Assembly (NCBI GenBank): GCA_032622095.1
Contig: CP136063.1
Location: forward strand, 77,167,980 to 77,231,979
Direction: 5' to 3'
Source of the DNA: Siphonodentalium dalli
Taxonomy: Eukaryota > Mollusca > Scaphopoda > Gadilida > Siphonodentaliidae
DNA length: 64,000 bases
Under the pieces are notes generated by a model. The model saw only the letters and a program-made list of their open reading frames with translations, ran no database searches and was not told where the DNA came from. Positions 48,900 through 60,973 of this stretch are shown here, in pieces. The translations under genes and the position numbers were made by a program. Numbering within the stretch: position 1 is the first letter of the stretch; each line of letters opens with the position of its first letter.

Positions 48900-49200
48900 T
48901 CAGTTTTACATTTCTCGAAGCTTTTTATGTTTACAAGACTGTTGAAGTTTCCAGTCTCTGGTGTACCAGTGATTGTTTTATAATACCATGTTAAGTTTTA
49001 TCAAAAAAGATCTAGTTTATTTTATAAATAGTTTAAAATTTAAAAGTTATTATTTTTACAAGGCTGTTGAAGTTTATATAGTCTCAACTGTTGCTTCATA
49101 AGTTCACCAAAGAAAATTATAACATATTTCAGTTATACATTTTCTGGACTGTTTTATTTCCAATATTGTTGAAGTTTCCACACTGTCTCCATTCTATTTT
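48900..49200. repeat. Three diverged tandem units with CTGTTGAAGTTT
   Basis: The words TTTACAAGACTGTTGAAGTT, TTTACAAGGCTGTTGAAGTT and CCAATATTGTTGAAGTTTCC recur at about 105-bp spacing, each followed by a GTCTC word. Weak tandem array, non-coding. Confidence 0.5.
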
Positions 49201-49859
49201 TTACTTACTATTTTGATGAAAATATATGATTTCAGATCAAACTAAATTTTGTTTGCTAAAAGATGTCCATGCCGAGTTCTTTCCGAAAGGTGTCGCAAGG
49301 AAGTTCTCCGTCGTATCGTCTCATATATGCAACATGCCATAGCGTATATAATGTCATCTCCACATTACCAGGAATGAAACGTCTGTTCTATTTCAAATGG
49401 TGCAGTTAAAGATGGAATATCTCTTCATATAACAGTTTTGAAATAGTTTCGTGGGTATAAGATAATAAATATGAATTCATGACCCATGTTCGGAAACGCT
49501 TCTATCAATTATTAATTTTGATGTTATTCGGAATATTTGATTATAAAATGAGATGATTAAGTGGGACTGTTTATTGTTCTATTTTAAGAACAGAAGATTC
49601 AGGCGATACCATATAGCGATAGAGATCATTATGGTGTCCCCATAGCTACGCTCCGCACGTTAAATATCCCAGATTGAATTGTTTGTATTGTTTTATTACA
49701 TATTTATAAGCGATAATGAGTCTTATTAACGTTTATTTGTATAAAATTACATTAAAAATTCTGGTCTATGTTAACAGTAACCACGATTGCTCGTTAGCTA
49801 AACAACCACACATTTTAAACCAGAACATATTCGAAATGTAGTGAATATTAATCGATAGA

Positions 49860-52510
49860 AGCATTTCCGGACAGGGGTATTCGATTCATATCGAATACTT
49901 TATACCCGGTAAGGGTACGTACGTTCATACACTGGCAAGTTTGTGCGGTATTGTTCGCAGGCATTTTGTAGTAGAAAACGATATGGTGGCAGAATATGAA
50001 CGGAAACAAGCATATAAGATGCATCTGTACCACAGCTAACTACTTGCGAAGTAAATTATCTGTAGTTCCACCTGTAGCTATATGCTACTGGAATTTGCCT
50101 GTAAATAGCATGCAATTGTGTCGCAAGAATAAATCATACAGGTATTTGAAGGCAAATTACAGTAGCAACATTGCAAGTGGAGCTACATAAATTTTACTTC
50201 CCATGTCTTTGGTAGCTTTGGTAAAGATGCATGTTATGTGCATGTTTCCGTTCATATTCTGGAACCATGTGGTTTTCTTTGACGAAATGCCCGCAAAAAC
50301 ATACCGTGCAAAATTCCCAGCGTATGAACCCTGGGCCCTGTACTATAGATTCCAATACCCGTGTTTTGACTGTGGGGAACGTGTCGAATACTATGGATAC
50401 CGGCAATTTACAAGTGTGTGCGATTCCCCGTCATTTACAAGAACAGACAAAATCCAGTACTATAGATCTCCGTTTGCTGCGCGTGGAGGCGAACACGTGT
50501 TAATGGGTAAAGGGAACTTACTCTAATGTTATACATGAATGGATATAGCAATGACTATTTGAGTCAGTTGGCGAGTGGTTTAGTTGATGTATAAGGGTAC
50601 ATATATGTGACAAGTTTCCGATAGTTGCTGATAGTTGTGTTATTTTGTCCACAATTACATGCGCACTGTGAAAATTCATTTCATCGGTATAGTGTTGAGA
50701 TGTTTTATCCCACATTGATTGCGTATTAGAGCTGAATATAGGGAATTCAATGTACGTATAACGTGACACCCCACCCCAATCTATTCATATCTGAACCCAC
50801 ATGTCCCATGGCGGTCAGCTTGCTCCGCCTCTGTTATTGCTACTACACAAATGCTTACATCATTTTACGCTGAACACGAGTACAAAAGATCATAAGTGAA
50901 AACGCTCTTTATAAGAGGTAGATGTTTTCTTGATCTACATCATAGAAGACTATATATACAGCTTTTCCTGGCTTTCCTTGTATTTACATGGTCCATGGTA
51001 AAATATATTTAATGATGTATGTACGAACACAAAGGGATAGAGACGGATAAAGTGATCACAAATAAACCCCACCGACAGAAAAAAACCTACACATGGTGAT
51101 TATATGGTGTCAGATTGAGCAGGGTAACGTTTAACTGTATTATGTCGTATACATACGATTTCGATACATGTACAATGTAAATTGTAATCGAAAACAAACT
51201 GAATTGCCGGAGATAACAGACTGAAAAAAATATTTCCAAGTGGAAAGGGTGCAAATATATAATTAAAGTATATTTTCCAAAGTGTTGCTGTTACTTTTTG
51301 TTTAAGGAGAAACTATACTGAATGTAGGAAAACATCATACTAGTGGTATAAAGTATAATTTGCAGTTATATTAGCTGGAAAATTTAGCTATTGGAATGAT
51401 TACAACCTATTCTCCAGTCTTAATTTTCAAACTCAGTGCCATTTTCTGCCATGGAATCGCGGTAACATTCATGTATAGGGTCTCCACTGCCCGAGTGCAC
51501 CTCCATCGCTTGAACCAGATATTATTTCCGAGTCCGGAAAACTATATTTGCACCCCATTCGGTTGAAATTCTGCAATGGTTACTCAAGATTTCCAACTGT
51601 TAGAAATCTCCAATCCAACATCTCCAACCGATCGAAACTTCTCAACTGATTGCCATTTAACTCCATAATTCAAGCAATATGTGGGATCATCGTCAACCTT
51701 GGAATGAAGATTATAGTGATGCCCCAACCCCTATCGACAAGTCCCTGCATGAAATTCCCAATTGTTGAGTATTTTGGTGAGATTCGGCCCTGTCACAACA
51801 TAATTTATGTGGAAACCCTTATTTATCAAAGGCAACTTCTCTCTGTTTATGAACCCCATCTCAAGATATATCTGTATACGCCCATGCATAATTTGAACCC
51901 AGCATCCCAACATGATACGACATTGATGTTATTGGCCCCGTGAGAACTTAGCACGACGACAGAGGGTTAATGGATGAGTGCGCAATACACCAAGCGATAA
52001 TCCGACATATCGACATTCGCACGCGTTTCATTGCGTGACAACCACTGATTCAGCCTCGTATACTTGTAATTTTAACACCGTGTTCTACCCGATGCTGTGC
52101 TATTTCTGTACTATGGAACTCCCTAAGTTGGTAATTTATCAGCCCGTCAAGCGAGTTCTTGTTTTTCCCCAAGATAGACAATTCGCGTACTATAGAATAA
52201 CAAAAATATGCAGCGTTAGTGCACTCCATTCACCACAAAAACCGAGCAGCTTGCTGCTGAAATTAATCCCAGTTACAGAATGGCTCTCCGAGAATATTAT
52301 ATAAGTCAGTTCACAACTATGTATGGTGTAAGGTAATCGACTATTGTTAAATTCCAATATACAATGCAAGGCATTTACAAGAATACAATTGCTCGAGTAC
52401 TATAGAACACAAGTCTCGCTTTACAGGACTAGGAAATTACCGAGGAACGTTCTCCGCGTGTTCAAACACGGCTATTGGGAATCTATAGTACAGGCCCCTG
52501 ATGCTACCAC
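49860..52510. repeat. Inverted repeat complex with recurrent TACTATRGA word
   Basis: Reversed 49860-50040 matches direct 50210-50400 (GTTTCCGTTCATATTCTG, AAAATGCC(C/T)GC). Reversed 52400-52500 matches 50335-50400 (CCTGTACTATAGATTCC, GAAC). TACTATAGA or TACTATGGA occurs at about 50341, 50393, 50458, 52107, 52190, 52398 and (reversed) 52488. The several short frames reading YYR are caused by this word. No transposase seen. Confidence 0.45.
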
Positions 52511-53600
52511 GGCCGAGTAACTTTAGAACCATGTTGTGACTCCAGTAGCGTTCTTTATCGTGCACACACGGAGGCGTGTACACGGGTAAGCCATTTATGT
52601 CCGCGCCCGATCGGACAGCGTACTGCACCCACGACAACATACCTGGACAAGTGTTATAATGGGGGAAGTCGGCATTTTGCATTCGGATCTTTATTCGGTG
52701 ATCTCGAATGAGACTTTTCAGCCTGACAAAGTTGGTATCTGACCTAGTTCTGATTTTTGTCAGAATACCCTGACCAGGTTGTGATCCCCGGTCCGCTAGC
52801 ACGAGAGACCAGTACGCTTCCTCTCGGCCAAGACTTTTTAGATATTGTTATACTTGTGCACGTTTACCCACTACATGTGCCTTGGTTCCCCTTAGGCTGG
52901 GCATCCCACCACAAAGAAGACATTCTACCAATAACTAAGTCCATACCAAGACCATCTTTAAATTGCTAACTTTTGTGAATGGAAAAAAAGAATACTGTCA
53001 CTTCTGTGGGAACACATGACTTTTAAGCTGTATGTTTCTGAGCCATGCCATTCCGCGCATGCTCAGGTTGCGGATCGCCGAGTTGATCAGACAGAGAATG
53101 TGTTGTTTCCTGTTTACTTTCTATACTTGTCACAGAACAAGAATTCGCATCCACATGGTACAGTATAAATGATTGTCCTCTGTATTTGTTCAACATGAGA
53201 TCAACGAAGCCACGCCTTTAGATTACCGCAGATTAAAACGGATTTGTTCGATAAAATTAACGGTTCGCTGCAAAAAATCTGCCAAGAGATGTTGTATAAC
53301 AAACACAAGATCCTTTTCTGTCAACACGTCTATTGAGCTTTGGTCAAACTGCATAATGGAAGTCAATGGTGGGTGGTCAGTTTGATCTATGAGGTCTGAT
53401 TTCTGGCGCCGAATGCTCAGACACAAATATGCAGAAGCGAATGTTTGCAACACAAGGTCCTTGAAAGAAATAATATGACCTTGTCCTCAAATCCACAGTG
53501 CTGGGAACAATCAACTATCTTATGGTACAATAATAAATTTAGAAGTGGGACTTTGAATACTCCCACAGTGCAATTCGGCTGATATATTAGGGTAACCATA

Positions 53601-54024
53601 TGTAATGATAATAATGGTACCTACAATGTATATAGCCCCTATCCCCGCGAGGGACCTAAGCGCTTCACATTATTACCCCAGCTGTTGAGTAATGCCGAGT
53701 CTTCTGCATGCAGCCATGAATTTTTATAGGCGCTTCACAAGAGCGGCTTACACATACACAACAACCAGTCCCCATTTCCCGTCTAGGGACGACGAAGCGA
53801 ACACATTACACGTGACCTTTGGTTACACGTGACCTTAACCAAAGGTCACAACCTGGCGCGAGATTTGAAACAGCGTGTGGCTATATATAGCACACTCACC
53901 GCTTAATCCGATCAAGCCACTGTTTGTGGAGACGATAGTCCACTGGCGGGGCGCGAAATCATGTCGGTGCGTTGACACACCATTACAAGTCCGACACCCT
54001 AACCACTGAGCTACCACTTCCATG
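53601..54024 (-). mobile_element. tRNA-derived SINE, minus-strand copy
   Basis: Read on the minus strand from 54024. It starts ATGGAAGTGGTAGCTCAGTG with a good Pol III A box, then GGTTAGGGTGTCGGACTTGTA (a tRNA-like anticodon region), then a B-box-like TTTCGCGCCCC. A body follows with CGGATTAAGCGGTGAGTGTGC, AAGCCGCTCTTGTGAAGCGC and CTCAACAGCTGGGGTAATAA. It ends in AGCGCTTAGGTCCC and an AATAAT-rich tail. The tRNA-like head is most like a Thr(TGT) type. Homologous to 54934-55310. Confidence 0.75.
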
Positions 54025-54933
54025 TACCTATGTGTTTTAGTAAAAGTTCCAACGATCTTCTCTGACAAAGAGGCGTCATGCGAATGATCTTGAGGCTGGT
54101 TATTAAATGTTCTCTTGCCAGGTAAGCTGAACTTTCGCTAATGGTAGGAGTATTTAATAAAAAAAAACAGTTTATGACCTGCCTCAAAATTGCTTACGAA
54201 ATCCGATAACATCTACACAAAGACGAAGTTGAAGTCATTGCTCATGACTTATATATCCCAGTTTATTATTAGAAATATCATTCTGTTTTCGCTATAGGGA
54301 CAGCGGGTTCCTTTTATGGTCCTTTTTCCCTCACCCTAATTTCCCCTCCGACTTATTCCCCTACCATCCACAGATTAAAACCTACATTATCTGTATATCT
54401 GTCACTCATTTTGACTCATTTGATGTCAACCATCCATAATTCGTGTTTTTACCTATACGTACGTATACTTTAAGACAGACACAGGCATCGGCGCACTAGT
54501 GTCAAAATAGTTATAATTGTATAAATACATGTACGGGAAATATTATGATTAGTGGATATACAACTTGCATGGATAAAGTCTAAAAATAACCTGGAAATTA
54601 CCTTGATGTCGCCCGATCCCTTCATGCAGTCATGTATCGTATTTGTTCTCTGTATTTGACTTCACATTGAGTAGATTGCTTCTCAGAAAACACGGGATAT
54701 CACGCTCGTGTATGGGACACTATCGACAAACTTATAACCTGTAGACTGGTGTTTGCTATATCCTGGGTCCGTGGTGACACGCGGATTAGCGCCTTCCTGC
54801 TTGAGAGACCGGAAACATTGTTGGATGTCGGCTCCTGAGAATTTCCACGATCGGAATTTATGGTCAAATTCACACTTCCTTAACTTTCTATGTTTAGCAA
54901 CTTGTGTTCGCGATTCAGTCTACACCTGTAACA

Positions 54934-55310
54934 ATGGAGGTCGGTATTGGGTAGAGGGTCGGACTTGTAATGGTGTCAACGCACCGGCATGAGTTCGCGC
55001 CCCGCCGGTGTACTATCGTTTCCGCAACAGTGGCTTGGTAGGATTAAGCGGTGTGTGTGCTGTATAGAGCCAAAAGCTGTTTCAAATCTCGCACCAGGTT
55101 GTTACCCTTGGGCAAGGTCACTTGTACTGTGTTCGTTCCGTCGTACCTAGGCGAAAAAGAGGGACCTGGATGTTGGGTATCCGTAAGCCGCTCTAGTGAA
55201 GCGCCTGTAAACTGGCAGCAGACAAAAGACTCGGTATTACTCAACAGCTGGGGTAATTAAAAGCGCCTAGGGCCCTATACAACTCCCATTATTGCATTAC
55301 ATTACATTAC
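54934..55310 (+). mobile_element. tRNA-derived SINE, plus-strand copy
   Basis: Same family as 53601-54024 in the other orientation. The A box region is decayed (GGTAGCTCAGTGG has become GGTATTGGGTAGAGGG), the B-box-like GAGTTCGCGCCCC is kept, the body is shared to CTCAACAGCTGGGGTAATTA, and the 3' end is an (ATTAC)n tail at about 55290-55310. Confidence 0.75.
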
Positions 55311-56650
55311 AACGGGCGACGTTTAACACTTTTTATACCAAATATACTCTTTGACCCAATGGGATACTCGCAAATATATGCATTGGCACAGGGGTTTGCA
55401 AAATTTCTGATAGATCCATAACCCTTCCATGACCATAACAGTTGGCATAGATGGCTGTGTCGTTTCTGGACCGCAACTGTGACGGACGGTCGAAAAACAA
55501 TATGTTGTCATTTGGTTTTATGTAGGTGTGATGCTGTGCATTGTTTCCCACCCAAATTTGGTTTATATACATTGTAACTTAACCTTTATGTACTAAATAC
55601 TCCTTGACGAGTATATCCCTTAGGAAATGTTCAAGGGTAATAGGTTCAACAAACTTATCATCTGAACATTTCCCTCCAATGAGTATGAATCCTTCTGCAC
55701 TTGTATTATCTTTTCATCATACTGTCGTCTGCTCATTTTCCCGAACACCCCTCCAAATGAATAATATACCATTCCAATGTATACATTTAGATCATGGTGA
55801 GAAAACCATTTAGTATAGAATGGGTTAACGTTTCTTCATACATGTATTACTATTCTACAAGACTATTTTCACTGGGAAATTTGTCCGTCTAATTTTAAGC
55901 TAATTCGTCGAAAACCGATGGATTTAGATTGCTCTGCCGAGTTACCTGTCCTGATTGGCGGACTGTGGATGATTGTGAAGAGATATCCATGCTTTACCCT
56001 TGAAAATGGCAATCGGAACTTGTGATCAAATTACAATGAACATGGGGGAAGCTTAAAAATCAACCTTATGTTCGACCCCGACTTTTCCTTTTCCGAGCCA
56101 TGTCCTAATATAGAGTTTTATTCACCAACCTTATCACAAATCGGCTTTGCATGGATAGAAGAGTCTACAGCTAATGCATGTACTCAGCTGTTGACCGTTG
56201 TATGATTTCTGATAATTGTTTTGCCACAGATGAGTCGCAAAACAATCACTGTGAATTATCGCGTTTTATGGTAAACCAAGATTTTTTTTTATTTTAATAG
56301 TTTTTATTCAGGTCAAAACATATGTATGAATAAACACAACAACAGGCAGTGAAGTGACATAATGTATATTTTCCTCAGAGAAGTACCTACCAGACCAATC
56401 AAACTCTTTTCAGATTTTACGAATGTTCGGTGGCACCTCGGATCCATATAGTCATATTTGATATGTAAACATGTATTGCATTTTGATAACTTTTATCTTC
56501 ATAAACAGGGTTGGCATATTTTTCCTGTGGTTATGCAAAACATGTGTGAGGCACAATTTCCAAGAACGGCTAACGGTTGGTACGGAACAGCGGAGATAAA
56601 ATGTCCCATCTGTTTTTAAAGCTAATTTCCTTCCTTGTGCTAAAACTGTT
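55311..56650. other. Non-coding; degenerate palindrome near 55350-55395
   Basis: A weak GGGATACTCG...TATATGCATTGGCACAGGG fragment of the palindrome family. No gene or RNA recognised in the remainder. Confidence 0.35.
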
Positions 56651-56659
56651 AACAAAAAG

Positions 56660-57090
56660 AAGTTATGTGTTTTCGTAACTTCTTATGCGTTCTATCAACC
56701 TTGCAATTTTGGGTTCATTATTCTTAATTTGCATGAATATATATCTCTCTCTTAACGAGCAATATGCATATCCAAAGAGTTTTTTTGGTTTGTGTTTTGT
56801 AGGGTTTGTTGTCCAAGAATGATATACTGGGGGTGAACTCAAACGTTTGATTACATGTATATATCTTCCAATCGTTGTATCAAATTGGGCAACTCTATTT
56901 TTTGTTAACCGGGAATTCAAAGAAGATGTGAAGAATAGTTTCTTTAGTATTATCACAAACCGTGCATAGCTCAATTTCAGATATCTTACGTTTCAATAGT
57001 CTTGAATTAGTATACATGTAGAGGATATTTTGTAGGATTTTATGTTGAAAGGTCAGAAGTCCAGTACCGTCTGTATTTCATAAGGTGACT
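56660..57090 (-). pseudogene. C-terminal fragment of an L1/Tx1-like retrotransposon ORF2
   Basis: On the minus strand: FQHKILQNILYMYTNSRLL, then CTVCDNTKETILHIF (Cys-x2-Cys ... ETI-H-F, the C-terminal Cys/His motif), a stop in the expected continuation, then RERYIFMQIKNNEPKIARL near 56670-56760. This order is known at the C-terminus of L1-like ORF2 proteins. Degenerate, with no reverse transcriptase found upstream. The region to about 57350 may be further decayed sequence of the same element. Confidence 0.6.
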
Positions 57091-57921
57091 TATACAACTG
57101 TTGCCACTCTGCATGTCTTATTGACTTCACCATACGTTCATCCCATTTTGCTTGAGTTTGTATTGCGTTTGTTCCGACTTTATCCCGAAAGATGGGGTAA
57201 AAACTTTACAGGGCTTTGGGTTTTCTTTAATTTTCTCAATGTTTTTCATGATTTCATGTTTTCCATGATTTTGGGAATGAGTGTATTAGTCCCTGGTAAG
57301 TTATGAAGGGAATGTGCTCATTATATGTTCTGCAAATATGTTCATAGTCTGAGTCTTCATTCATCATAAAATTGTCAAAATAAACATCCATTTGTATGCA
57401 TTTTTTTTTATTTAAAATGATTGATCGTCAGGTTTTTGTTCAGGTGAATTGGTTGTGACAGGATGCAATTAGGGGCCGTGGATGGTTCTTGGGTTATTTC
57501 AGAACAACACAAGCTTGAAGGACACCTTTCTAAAAAAGAATTAACTCTAGTCCAACAACATCTAGTACTTCCTTGTGTTGATACCATATTTCACCAAAAA
57601 GGTTCAAATTGATCTTGTGTGATTGTTTTCCAGCCTGTCACCACTGATGGGTTAAGTAAACCAAGATTGACTCTCACTAACTCGCACACACTGTCACGAA
57701 TTGACAAACTGGAAGCGATAAATGTTTATGTATCCGAAATTTATATAGTTTCTTCATCAAAATGTTGAGCACTGATTTATTGCATTTAACATTGAAGTTT
57801 ACTACTTTCTATAATAGTTCCTTATATATATGCATGCATCTGCAAACGAATGTATTTCAAATCTGCCAGTGTCCGAATATTAAGTCTACATGACTGACGA
57901 AAACATAAATTTCATAACCAT

Positions 57922-58152
57922 ATGTGTGTGCGTACAAAATTAGATCTGATTACCCATATATGCGGATATATAAAGACATATTACTATAAAAGACCCAAAA
58001 CATTGAAGCTAACCGACCTATGTAATAGCGGTAATAAACGAGCGCTTACAAATCTTGCTATATTTATTAATAAAGCCCAAATAAACAACGATGAACTCCT
58101 GAGGCATACCAAAAACCATATACCAAACCTACCCAAACCCTATGATTACTGA
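57922..58152 (+). pseudogene. Possible retrotransposon C-terminal fragment
   Basis: A 76-codon frame with LTNLAIFINKAQINNDELL, loosely like the last residues of non-LTR ORF2 proteins (a helix with a conserved F--KA). Weak: no neighbouring domain supports it. Confidence 0.2.
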
Positions 58153-59866
58153 CTACATATCCTATATTATATGGTCGTGAAATTTATACATATAATGCAC
58201 TGCACTGCAATCAAATATATTTTGACATTTAATATTGTGTATTTTCCACTGTATATTTCAAATTGACGACGAGTATATCAATAAATTGAATTGAAAATTG
58301 AATAGATAAATCGTTTTCAATCATTCTTCAAAGCAGTATACTGATGTGCGTCATTCGTCAATTAAACCAAAATGACACATGCATTGCACGAATTCCATCT
58401 AACATATTATAAAGCTATACATGTATTGGCATCGGAACAGCGATGAAATTGTCACAATTTCAAACGTTGTGAATTACATATAGTTTTTATCAAAAAATTG
58501 TTTCAGCGAAATCTAGCCACAAATTTTTCCAAGTCGTCAGAACTGGCACCGCCTCCATTTTGAGAAGTTGATTTTCATTTTTAAGCATCCACACTGGTGC
58601 ATGCACGATACTCGATTACGAAATTTTGACTATCTTAATAGAATCTGATTCCCAACGCACAAGTATGACTTTATCTGTAAATATTTTTTAAAGTCAGTTT
58701 TCGGAAGAAAAGAATAAAAAAAACAAAGAAGCGAATGATTTTTTGTATACAGAATCCGGCTGCAGTCTTTAATCATCACCCAATGGTCGTTAAAGTTATG
58801 TGTTATGTTTGGGATAATTAGCAAGCTCTGTGCCAATATCCTACTATTCCAATGTAACTGATAATGATATACCAACGGAAGGTCATAGCATAATATATTA
58901 AAACAAATGAGAGAAATCAAAAAAATTCAGCAATTCAAGCCTCCAGATAGGTATGTTTATAATAGTAGTATCAGTGACAATATAGTATATTTGCAGTATA
59001 GTGTCATATTACTGGTCGTACATCAGGCGACAAACACATCGGTCGCCAGAAAACGATTCCATGAAGTTAAAACAACAGAACTGTGACGATTTCAACATCC
59101 ATATTTGACAACAATGACACCCGAATATATCATTGAGCCAAGATTCGGTATGTTTCTATATAGAGATACCTACGAATAAATGTTTGAGAACAAATCTTGC
59201 TACTTGGTTTCACTAAATGCTGTTGTTCGTCATTCAACTATTCGAGACTACCCATTCCTGGACAAATTTGGCATATAAACAGAGAACACCGACAGGAAAG
59301 CAACTTACCACTGTTATTTTCTGTGCAGTCGCAAAAATAACGCCGGGAATTTATTTCTTAGTTGTTATTTGTTCCTTAATAATGTACTTCACTGTAGGTG
59401 AATGTCCCAACTCAAAATTGCATGTTTTTCTGACTTTTGTGAGCCGATATCGCAACAAACATCGAATTAATTACCAAAGATAAATTCCATAATTGTACTT
59501 TATATAAGGTGTAGGCCTGTCAAAAGTTCCAAGAATTTGTACTGATGGAATATGATCTCTACGGGCGTTAGTCAGAGTAGAGATTCATGGCATGATCTAT
59601 ATACGATTACTCATGTACAATGATTATTGGCTGAGAATAAAGCATTACTTACTTACTTAATATGTTATTATCCGCTTCCAAGAACAGTATTGAATAAAAC
59701 GCGTACACATAAGAATACGTCCGTTCATCTACAGTGGTGACTAACACAGGCCCGACAGGAACACCATAGTCAGAAATGGTAACGCCATCAAGATCATATT
59801 ATTAGGCTTATATAAATTATGATATAAAATATATTGGTTTCATGAATGCACCACCTCAGAATTCCG

Positions 59867-60199
59867 TTAAAACAACTTCTCTTTTACAATTTCTTTCCAT
59901 TGTTTCTGTGATGGAAAGAACCCAGAATCAATAAAATTTGTGAGGTAATCGATGAGATCATATGCGTGCAGGTGTGTGAATATTTCCTTCGCAAAGCCAG
60001 AGAGGGGCCGTTTATAGAGGAGGTGGCCCTGAACATTGAACAGAAACACTCTTAGAGCATCGCGATGAGTGTTTGGAATATTTATTAGTGTTCCCAAGAA
60101 TAAAAGTTTTTTCCGGTCTACTTCGACATGCAGTGGTGTTAAACCAAGTAATGACAGTGTACAGAGCGACTTGAGAAAAGACCAGTGTGTATGAAACAT
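59867..60199 (-). pseudogene. 3' fragment of a non-LTR retrotransposon ORF2
   Basis: A 110-codon frame: LLGLTPLHVEVDRKKLLFLG, RDALRVFLFNV and SGFFPSQKQWKEIVKEKL. The pattern (P-h-E--R-KL-FFG ... R-IF-- ... FPS---WK--V) is typical of the region after the reverse transcriptase in abundant molluscan non-LTR elements (recognised pattern, not searched). No stops, so it may be fairly young. No upstream RT. Confidence 0.6.
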
Positions 60200-60366
60200 T
60201 CAAGAACATATATATTTTTGAAAAATATAATAACGCCTGCGCTGTTGCTTCTAAAACGACGTGAACAACCATCTTGATTATAGTCGATTTTCAACAACTA
60301 ATACAACCAGTATTAAAATTATTTCACTGAAAAATATTTTTTTTTAATGTTTGAGCCTGGTTATAC

Positions 60367-60556
60367 ACCCCTGGTCAAGTGGTCCTGCTAATATGCTATG
60401 CTTGGATATGTTCAGATTATCTTAACACCGCGAAAAAGACATACTAAAATATATAAAGGTACTTTTTGTTAACAGCATAAGTTTGCCCTAAGAGCATCAT
60501 AGCAATTCAGCAGGACCCAACCGCATCATAGCACATTAGCAGGATCATTTGACCAG
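60367..60556. mobile_element. Short MITE, relative of 745-2166
   Basis: Ends CACCCCTGGTCAAGTGGTCC and (reversed) CACCTGGTCAAATGATCCTG, with possible TATA duplication outside. Near the right end it has just two copies of the unit that forms the minisatellite in the longer relative (CATCATAGCA-TTAGCAGGA). Non-coding. Confidence 0.72.
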
Positions 60557-60634
60557 GTGTATATATAGGAACCCGGGAGCGATTCATTGCGCTGATAACG
60601 TTAGATATTATATACTCACGAACTTCTCTTGTTT

Positions 60635-60778
60635 GCTCTCTCTCTCTCTCTCTCTCTTTCTCTCGCTCTCTCTCTACCTCTATCTCTCTTAAATGTAAGC
60701 CCACTTGTAAAATGCTGCGACCTGCTTGATATTGTAGCAGAACGAGAGAGATAGAGAGTCTTTCTCTTTCTTTCTCTC

Positions 60779-60835
<57 letters not shown>

Positions 60836-60842
60836 CTCTCGT
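60635..60842. repeat. (CT)n microsatellite in two blocks
   Basis: TCTCTC runs at 60635-60690 and 60758-60842, ending in TATATATATCTCTC. Purine-rich on the gene strand; lies 130-340 bp inside intron 1. Confidence 0.95.
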
Positions 60843-60973
60843 CCTAGTACAATCTCACAACATTTTACACGTGCATGGGTATATCTTTCATAAATAAAAA
60901 ATAGCATTCAGATGCGTTCTCAATATGTAGTAATAATATTTCTGATTTTGCTTAATATAAATAAATGTCTTAC

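Noticed and set aside
50203-50526. 107-codon frame with paired CxxC-like residues (FDCGERVEYY)
   Set aside because: Falls in an inverted repeat complex, and the repeated YYR comes from a recurrent DNA word; no start context or homologous exon.
53998-54024. Stand-alone tRNA gene suggested by an A-box-like sequence
   Set aside because: The sequence after the head does not close a cloverleaf with an acceptor stem, and a second copy shares 300 bp of non-tRNA body; it is a SINE.
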